Of a stretch of DNA of 64,000 nucleotides, positions 57,076 through 64,000 are shown in pieces. The notes beneath the pieces are model-generated. The model was not told the origin of the DNA. It saw only the letters and a program-made list of their open reading frames with translations, and ran no database searches. Made by a program: the position numbers and the translations under genes. Positions within the stretch are counted from its first letter, which is position 1. The number at the start of each line of letters is the position of its first letter. The DNA comes from Polytrichum commune (taxonomy: Eukaryota > Streptophyta > Polytrichopsida > Polytrichales > Polytrichaceae), in contig OX485804.1 of assembly GCA_950295325.1 (NCBI GenBank), positions 11,654,001 to 11,718,000 of the forward strand, given 5' to 3'.

Positions 57076-57723
57076 TAAAATGGACCAAACAATTTGCACT
57101 CATTTCTTTGGCACCTAATTTGGCTAAAGCCACTTGTGGTGATGCGCCGCCAAACTTCTCTTTGGGACCATCGGCTTCAATGCTCTTGCAAATTTGATGG
57201 TCCCCACCATGTCCTCAAGAAGCCTTGGGGACTTAAACAAGGCATCCACCACCCGCTTTTAAAACCCCACCTAAAAGGATGCATTTCTTAGAAAGCTCGT
57301 CCGTTTCAGGTGTATCCTTCATTTGTGCGTTTGAATAGCGCACATAGGCCTTAAGAAGCCCCGGGTGCCTCATTAACACCAAATTCATTCCAACATCAAT
57401 ACCTTCCAAGCATTTCGAATTGGAATTTCAATCCAACATTAATGCCCTCCAAGGTTTTGGGTCCTTTCGGTATTCTAGGCCCCAAATGTTTTTTTGAGGT
57501 TTGAGGGAGCCCTTTTCAAAGCACTCCTCCATTTTCCTTACCAAATTCACCCTCATGCCCACCATTGTCATTAGAACCAATGGTATGGTCAAATTCCACT
57601 TGCACATGATCCTTGTTCCAATTTGAGCCTCACAACCTTTTGGAAACCCAGGGCTCACCATCATAACCCGCATTTTTGATAGCCATGTTTCCCTCAAAGT
57701 GCGAGCTCAAAACTTGGAACCCT
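57076..57723 (-). other. 5' internal region of element D (gag position)
   Basis: Between the primer-binding site and the 56-bp repeats, where gag should start. Frames such as 57697-57428 (MRETWLSKMRVMMVSPGF...) show no capsid or zinc-knuckle pattern. The region appears non-coding or strongly decayed. Confidence 0.5.
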
Positions 57724-57735
57724 GCTCTGATACCA
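57724..57735 (-). promoter_or_regulatory. primer-binding site of element D
   Basis: The minus strand reads TGGTATCAGAGC two bases inside the 5' LTR, the usual complement of the 3' end of plant initiator methionine tRNA. The site in element C is identical (59645-59656). Confidence 0.92.
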
Positions 57736-57737
57736 AG

Positions 57738-58712
57738 TGTCGCAACCCTTGCTAGCCCCCCCTTGACCATCTTGCCAATTTTCAATTCTAGCAAAGGTTA
57801 CGAGTGGCTAACCCTTCGCATACCGCCATGCTAATGGTTAGCTCCTCTAACCCCGGACCAATAGTTCATAGGAGGGAACCAACCCTCCTACTTTGCTTTC
57901 GGGACTCACCCCTTAATCGGTAACCCATTTCCCCAATGTGGACTTCCATCCATGGAAGTCCAATCCTATGTTGATCATCGCGTTGCCGGAGCAACACTAC
58001 AACAACCCGAACCATACTAGGCAACTATGGCCTCACAATGGGCCAATGCCCATGGAGGCCTTGCCGTTCGGCCTCGGGTGGGTGAGGCCACACCACCTCA
58101 CCCATATAAGCCTCTAGGACTTCACGCGGGGCCCCTACCCCACCGTCAACCAACCTCTTGTCTCTCTACCAAGAGTTGGGGCCAAGTGGACATTTTCCCT
58201 TAGCCGCTGGGCCTAGAAGCCCCCAGCAGCTTCAGACCATCATAACTTCCTTGTATGATGTCTGATTCCAGCAACAAACCACTCCATCTTCATCTACGCT
58301 TCACGTAGATGCCGATGGACTCCTCACTTGCCCCATTCGGGCAAGTGCTGAGGAAGTTATGCCTGTTTGAACCTTGGCAGTCCCGGGAATCCCTCCCAGG
58401 CACTGCTGTACCAGGGCGCTGTCCCGGGACAGCGCCCCACTCAAATGGCCATAACTCCTAGCTCACACCTCCGATTGAGGTGATCTTGAGCATTCTAGAA
58501 TCACCACGCCATGAGCTACGCATAGCTCATGGCCTCACCCTCATGCCTCCTAGTCTTTGTGGGTGGGAGGCGTTCCCAACGCCCGGGGCCCTCACCCACA
58601 CTAGGATCACTTGGGCCTTCTCACCAACGGCGCCACAAGTCCCGGGTGTCACTCCGGGGTCCCCCTTGTGCCCATGGTGTTTCGGGCACTCCTCATGGAG
58701 AGGTGCGCGACA
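57738..58712 (-). repeat. 5' LTR of element D
   Basis: 975 bp, no difference from the 3' LTR found by eye. Followed by the TSD TGGCT and then the resumed sequence of element C. Confidence 0.95.
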
Positions 58713-58717
58713 TGGCT

Positions 58718-59658
58718 TGGCTTGGTCCGCAAAGCCAACTTTAAACATTTCGTCCGCGGGACAAATTGGTTTGGTGCCACAAAACCAATTTCTAATAATT
58801 TGTCCGCAAAACAAACATGTTTTGCCTTGGTAGTACAAAGCCACCTTCCCACACTCCGTCCGCGGCACGAACATGAATTGCCTTGGTAGGACAAACCCAC
58901 CTCCCAACATTCCGTCCGTGGCACAAGTATGATTTGCTTTGGAAGCATAAAGCCACCTTTCAACATTCCGTCCGCGGTACCAACATGTTTTGCCTAAGTA
59001 AAATGGACCAAACAATTTGCACTCATTTCTTTGGGACCTACTTTGGCTAAAGCCACTTGTGGTGATGCGCCGTCGAACTTCTCTTTGGGACCATTGGCTT
59101 CAATGCTCTTGCAAACTTGATGGTCCCCACCGTGTCCTCAAAAAGCCTTGGGGACTTAAACAAGGCATCCACCACCCGCTTTTAAAACCCCACCTAAAAG
59201 GATACATTTCTTAGAAAGCTCGTCCGTTTTAGGTGTATCCTTCATTTGTGCGTTTGAATAGCGCACATAGGCCTTAAGAGGCCCCGGGTGCCTCATTAGC
59301 ACCAAATTCATTCCAACATCAATACCTTCCAAGCATTTCGAATTGGAATTTCAATCCAACATTAATGCCCTCCAAGGTTTTGGGTGCTTTCGGTATTCTA
59401 GGCCCCAAATGTTTTTTGAGGTTTGCGGGAGCCCTTTTCAAAGCACTCCTCCATTTTCCTTACCAAATCCACCCTCATGCCCACCATTGTCATTTGAACC
59501 AATGGTATGGTCAAATTCCACTTGCACATGATCCTTGTTCCAATTTGAGCCTCACAACCTTTTGGAAACCTCGGCTCACCATAATAACCCTCAGGTTTGA
59601 TAGCCATGTCTCCCTCAAAGTGCTAGCTCAAATATTGGAACCCTGCTCTGATACCAAG
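58718..59658 (-). other. 5' internal region of element C
   Basis: Homologue of 56790-57737 in element D: 56-bp repeats (58718-58995), decayed gag position, and the primer-binding site TGGTATCAGAGC at 59645-59656. No intact reading frame. Confidence 0.75.
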
Positions 59659-60631
59659 TGTCGCAACCCTTGCTAGGTCCCTTAATAATCTTGCCAATTT
59701 TCGTTTCTAGCAAAGGTTACGAGCGCTAACCCTTCGCATTCCGCCATGCTAATGGATAGCTCCTCTTACCCCGGACCAATAGTTCATAGGAGGGAACCAA
59801 CCCTCCTACTTTGCTTTCGGGACTCACCCCTTAATCGGTAACCCATTTCCCCAATGTGGACTTCCATCCATGGAAGTCCAATCCTATGTTGATCATCGCG
59901 TTGCCGGAGCAACACTACAACAACCCGAACCATACTAGGCAACTATGACCTCACAATGGGCCAATGCCCATGGAGGCCGTGCCGTTCGGCCTCGGGTGGG
60001 TGAGGCCACACCGCCTCACCCATATAAGCCTCTAGGACTCTACACGGAGCCCCTACCCCACCGCCAACCAACCTCTTGTCTCTCTACCAAGATTTGGGGC
60101 CAAGTGGACATTTTCCCTTAGCTGCTGGGCCTAGAACCCCCCCAGCAGCTTCAGACCATCATAACTTCCTTGTATGATGTCTGATCATAACAACCAACCA
60201 CTCCATCCTCATCTACGCTTCACGTAGATGCCGATGGACTCCTTGCTTGCCCCATTCGGGCAAGGCTTGAGGAAGTTATGCCTGTTTGAACCTTGGCAGT
60301 CCCGGGAATCACTCCCAGGCACTGCTGTACCAGGGCGCTGTCCCGGGACAGCACCCCACTCAAATGGCCATAACTCCTAGCTCACACCTCCGATTGAGGT
60401 GATCTTGAGCATTCTAGAATCACCACGCCATGAGCTACGCATAGCTCATGGCCTCACCCTCATGCCTCCTAGTCTTTGTGGGTGGGAGGCGTTCCCAACG
60501 CCCGGGGCCCTCACCCACACTAGGATCACTTGGGCCCTCTCACCAACGGCGCCACAAGTCCCGGGTGTCACTCCGGGGTCCCCCTTGTGCCCATGGTGTT
60601 TCGGGCACTCCTTATGGAGAGGTGCGCGACA
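59659..60631 (-). repeat. 5' LTR of element C
   Basis: 973 bp; about two differences from the 3' LTR (CTTAATCGGT versus CTTAATCGCT, and AAGATTTGG versus AAGAGTTGG). Flanked by the TSD AACCT. Confidence 0.94.
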
Positions 60632-60636
60632 AACCT

Positions 60637-62206
60637 ATACCTTGTTGAAACATACTGCCCACAAGGTTGTTACCTTAGGTAGTTTTCTTATTTAGTTACT
60701 TAGAGTTTGCTTCAGTAATTAGGTTTAGCAGCTTTCTCAAACACCTGTACATATACTGTGAGCTCACGCTCATTTCTTTGAACATCATGTTCCAGACAGT
60801 GAGTTCTGTCTTGGTTCCTCGAACCTTGTTTGTACTTGAGAGATTTGTCGTGGCCCAAGTTTTCCGGATTTATCAATTAACCGTCTTGTTAGGATAAAAG
60901 AGTAGTACGGACGTAGGAAAGTAGGATAGGTAGAGTAAGTGATAGGCATTTTGTAGGTTAGTTCTTCAAGAGGGAGAAGAAAAATAAAAATCCTTAAAAT
61001 AGTTAAAAACCCCAATTTAAGTTATATTTGAAATCCCACTTCGGGTACTGGAAATAGGAGAAAGAGGAAAAAGAGGGAGCACTTCGGTGTTTTTCTCATC
61101 ATTTTGCAATGCAAGTGTTCTTTTGTTCAATTCAGACCTTATGTTTTACTCCACCTTTGGTTTGAGTTGAGTCTTAAGTCCATGTGTAATGCAAATGGTC
61201 CCTCTTTTTCGTACTTGAGGTTTCCGAGTTTTCCGCCATTCCCTATTACTGTGTAGGTTAGTTAGGTTAGTATTTCGTGATAGGACAGGGGGTCAGTAAT
61301 ACCCCGAGGTGCGTGTGGTTAAAACGCCCATCTGTGAGCATGTGATGGGCGGAGGAATCTTAAGCACGGAAAGGCAGAAAGGATTGGACGAACAAGGGGA
61401 AAGAACCCACCATGAGGTTGTTGGGCAAGGGGAATTCCGCGCACATGGTAGGTTCTTCCCCGCTTACTCCGTCCAACTAGGGACCGACAATGAGCAGCAG
61501 TGGATAGACCTGTCCAATAGTAGAGGGAGAATTCTAGTTTACGCCTTCCGCTTGCCATGACCTGGAGGTGGATCATACCGATCAGCAGTAACAAACTGGT
61601 CTAGAACACTCATGCACCTGCCGCGACTGGCGCGACTGGCGCTTGGTTCCCACCGCGGATGGTAGGCGTGGTAGCCCCATCCCTATGTTAGCCCCGCCGT
61701 CACGGAAAACAATATACCCTGGGTCCTATCCTGTGTGACCGGTGTAACAACACAAACTACCCATTGTGAGGATAAGAGCGCAGATGTTGCGTTTCCACCT
61801 TTCTCGAGGGAGGATTCGGTTTCCGCGTGTGGTATAGTGGAAACTATGCCATCACGGAAAGCGGATCAGGCTGGTTTTGTAGACCCAAAACTTCCTCCAC
61901 CTTTTGCCCTGTCAAAGGGGGTGGCACGTGTCGGATACCTGAGTGGGACACCTTCCCGAGGGAGGGTTGCCCCCATCATAACACCAGTCTAAGGGAGTAG
62001 TAGTTAGGAGGAGGAAGTGAAAATAAGGAGACAACCCGGAAAAACCAACCCAAAGGGCGAGATCCTGATAAACAACTACCAAGTCTCTCTGAGCATTCTA
62101 GCCTAAAACACTAGAATTATTGTCATTGTGACACGGTCAACAATCTAGCGAATAGTGGAAATACAGGTCAAATCCGCTACCTCTATCGCGGAAACCTTAT
62201 CCCGGA
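60637..62206. other. unidentified sequence, probably an older repeat
   Basis: Continues the sequence interrupted at 46051. Low gene-like content; frame 61735-61992 (plus) encodes 85 residues with no known domain. The motif ATCACGGAAA/GCGGAAA-type recurs. It may be the internal region of another retrotransposon, but no RT, integrase or Gag motif was seen. Confidence 0.45.
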
Positions 62207-63180
62207 TGTCGCGCACCTCTCCATGAGGAGTGCCCGAAACACCATGGGCACAAGGGGGACCCCGGAGTGACACCCGGGACTTGTGGCGCCGTTGGTGAGA
62301 GGGCCCAAGTGATCCTAGTGTGGGTGAGGGCCCCGGGCGTTGGGAACGCCTCCCACCCACAAAGACTAGGAGGCATGAGGGTGAGGCCATGAGCTATGCG
62401 TAGCTCATGGCGTGGTGATTCTAGAATGCTCAAGATCACCTCAATCGGAGGTGTGAGCTAGGAGTTATGGCCATTTGAGTGGGGTGCTGTCCCGGGACAG
62501 CGCCCTGGTACAGCAGTGCCTGGGAGTGATTCCCGGGACTGCCAAGGTTCAAACAGGCATAACTTCCTCATGACTTGCCCGAATGGGGCAAGCGAGGAGT
62601 CCATCGGCATCTACGTGAAGCGTAGATGAGGATGGAGTGGTTGGTTGTTATGATCAGACATCATACAAGGAAGTTATGATGGTCTGAAGCTGCTGGGGGG
62701 GTTCTAGGCCCAGCAGCTAAGGGAAAATGTCCACTTGGCCCCAACTCTTGGTAGAGAGACAAGAGGTTGGTTGGCGGTGGGGTAGGGGCTCCGTGTAGAG
62801 TCCTAGAGGCTTATATGGGTGAGGTGGTGTGGCCTCACCCACCCGAGGCCGAACGGCACGGCCTTCATGGGCATTGGCCCATTGTGAGGCCATAGTTGCC
62901 TAGTATGGTTCGGGTTGTTGTAGTGTTGCTCCGGCAACGCGATGATGAACATAGGATTGGACTTCCATGGATGGAAGTCCACATCGAAGAAATGGGTTAC
63001 CGATTAAGGGGTGAGTCCCGAAAGCAAAGTAGGAGGGTTGGTTCCCCTCCTTTGAATTAATGGTCCGGGGTAAGAGGAGCTAACCATTAGCATGGCGGTA
63101 TGCGAAGGGTTAGCGCTCGTAACCTTTGCTAGAAAAGAAAATTGGCAAGATTGCTAAGGGGGCTAGCAAGGGTTGCGACA
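62207..63180 (+). repeat. solo gypsy LTR
   Basis: 974 bp, TGTCGCGCACC...GGTTGCGACA, with no internal region on either side and a perfect 5-bp TSD, CCGGA, at 62202-62206 and 63181-63185. This is the product expected when the two LTRs of one element recombine and delete the body. Confidence 0.95.
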
Positions 63181-63185
63181 CCGGA

Positions 63186-63578
63186 AGTCATGACCTGTAA
63201 TAAGGAATCTTATAATGGGGTGTATATAGTTGTTATACTATGAATTCGGGACGCTGAGTCTATTGTTGTTACTACTCTAGGGTGGGAGCTTGTCCATACT
63301 TTGTGTTGTGTTCCCTACCTCGGTCCACTACCGGGAATGCGGAAATTTCCGTGCTATAATTTCCGTAATATCCCGGATTTCTTAATCCGATTTGTATTAT
63401 CTTAGTTTCAAGTGTTTTTTGTGTGTGTGTTAGTGAAAGATTTCCTCCCTCTGTGTTGTGAACGACCGCAAGTTCTTCGTGGGAACGAACTTGGCGCGGT
63501 TGTGACGTTTTACGCGTTTATCAGGTTAATTTAATGAATACATCACTACCGTGCTACGACAAGATTCAACATGGTATG
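63186..63578. other. unidentified sequence between two LTRs
   Basis: About 390 bp, continuing 60637-62206. Contains a short GT-run (GTGTGTGTGTTAGTG at about 63420) and ends ATGGTATG before the last LTR. Nothing else recognised. Confidence 0.4.
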
Positions 63579-64000
63579 TGTCGCGCACTTGTCCATGAGG
63601 AGTGCCCGAAACACCATGGGCACAAAGGGGACCCCGGAGTGACACCCGGGACTTGTGGCGCCGTTGGTGACAGGGCCCAAGTGATGCTAGTGTGGGTGAG
63701 GGCCCCGGACGTTGGGAACGCCTCCCACCCAAAAAGACTACGAGGCATGAGGGTAAGGCCATGAGCTATGCGTAGCTCATGGCGTAGAGATTCTAGAATG
63801 CTCAAGAACACCTCAATCTGAGGTGTGACCTAGGAGTTATGGCCATTTGAGTGGGGCGCTGTCCCGGGACAGCGCCCTGGTACAGCAGTGCCTGGGAGTG
63901 ATTTCCCAGGACTGCCAAGGTTCAAACAGGCATAACTTCCTCAAGACTTTCTCGAATGGGGCAAGTGAGGAGTCCATCGGCATCTACGTGAAGCGTAGAT
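63579..64000 (+). repeat. start of another gypsy LTR, cut by window end
   Basis: Begins TGTCGCGCACTTGTCC and follows the LTR for 422 bp to the end of the window. Expected TSD, if a full or solo copy, would be GTATG. Whether it is solo or belongs to a full element cannot be seen. Confidence 0.88.

Larger units (their letters stand above)
51418..58712 (-). mobile_element. Ty3/gypsy element D, full length, nested in element C
   Basis: 7295 bp on the minus strand with 975-bp LTRs (51418-52392 and 57738-58712) that look identical by eye, and the TSD TGGCT at 51413-51417 and 58713-58717. It interrupts element C at a site that D itself carries intact at about 56790. Its internal region has the same architecture and the same major lesions as C (protease motif lost, RT palm absent, 229-bp repeats). 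It is the youngest insertion visible in the window. Confidence 0.96.
46052..60631 (-). mobile_element. Ty3/gypsy chromovirus element C, full length, interrupted by element D
   Basis: Minus strand. 3' LTR 46052-47024 and 5' LTR 59659-60631 (973 bp each), TSD AACCT at 46047-46051 and 60632-60636. Element D splits it at 51417/58713. Without D the element is about 7.3 kb. The LTRs differ at about two positions by eye. Order on the minus strand: primer-binding site, 5' region with 56-bp repeats, protease remnant, RT remnant without palm, RNase H with four 229-bp repeats, integrase fragments, chromodomain remnant, spacer, LTR. No complete gag or pol exists. Confidence 0.95.

Noticed and set aside
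61300-61380. Possible tRNA-like segment (GTGGTTAAAACGCCC...)
   Set aside because: I could not fold it into a cloverleaf with proper T and D arms.

Overview
This is nuclear DNA of a land plant. The evidence is a multi-exon plant-type cytochrome P450, a plant HPPD terminal exon, Ty3/gypsy chromovirus and Ty1/copia LTR retrotransposons primed by initiator Met-tRNA, a CACTA DNA transposon, and GT-AG introns throughout. The repeat-rich architecture, long introns and the bacterial-type methylase-like gene would suit a large-genome seedless plant (fern, lycophyte or bryophyte), but the lineage is an inference I cannot prove from the sequence.

Layout, left to right. (1) 1-3897: 3' half of a decayed plus-strand gypsy chromovirus ending in a 972-bp LTR. 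(2) 3898-8567: an array of an 85-bp satellite with longer units that carry a hairpin module. (3) 8563-9991: 3' part of a four-exon gene resembling bacterial N4/N6 DNA methyltransferases, cut off at its 5' end by the satellite. (4) 10150-10830: short tandem repeats built on a palindrome. (5) 11036-17225: a complete four-exon cytochrome P450 gene on the minus strand (535 codons, phases consistent) with a decayed duplicate of its first exon downstream. (6) 17836-45648: a broken gypsy LTR holding two nested insertions, an apparently intact 19.5-kb CACTA element (18279-37785, TSD TCT) and a 6.5-kb copia element (37916-44378, TSD GGAAC). That LTR fragment forms a head-to-head palindrome with a second, oppositely oriented LTR fragment. 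(7) 46052-60631: a minus-strand gypsy element (TSD AACCT) with a second, almost identical-family gypsy element nested in it at 51418-58712 (TSD TGGCT). (8) 60637-64000: unidentified repeat-like DNA carrying a solo LTR (62207-63180, TSD CCGGA) and the start of another LTR at 63579.

How the parts relate. The only gene that looks like an ordinary functional host gene is the P450. The CACTA element appears complete: tnp2-type transposase and a tnpA-like gene, divergently transcribed, with all introns phase-compatible. Between the two genes it carries foreign exon-like DNA, including the last exon of 4-hydroxyphenylpyruvate dioxygenase. The gypsy family is the reverse: its coding region is dead (reverse-transcriptase palm missing, protease motif lost, integrase broken, a 229-bp frame-breaking tandem repeat in RNase H), yet copies have nearly identical LTRs and perfect TSDs. 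It therefore looks like a recently mobile non-autonomous family driven in trans. The copia element is similarly young (two LTR differences by eye) but has four coding lesions.

The most unusual points are the methylase-like gene, the RT-less but recently mobile gypsy family with highly structured LTRs, and the intact CACTA element carrying captured exons. All identities were counted by eye without alignment software.
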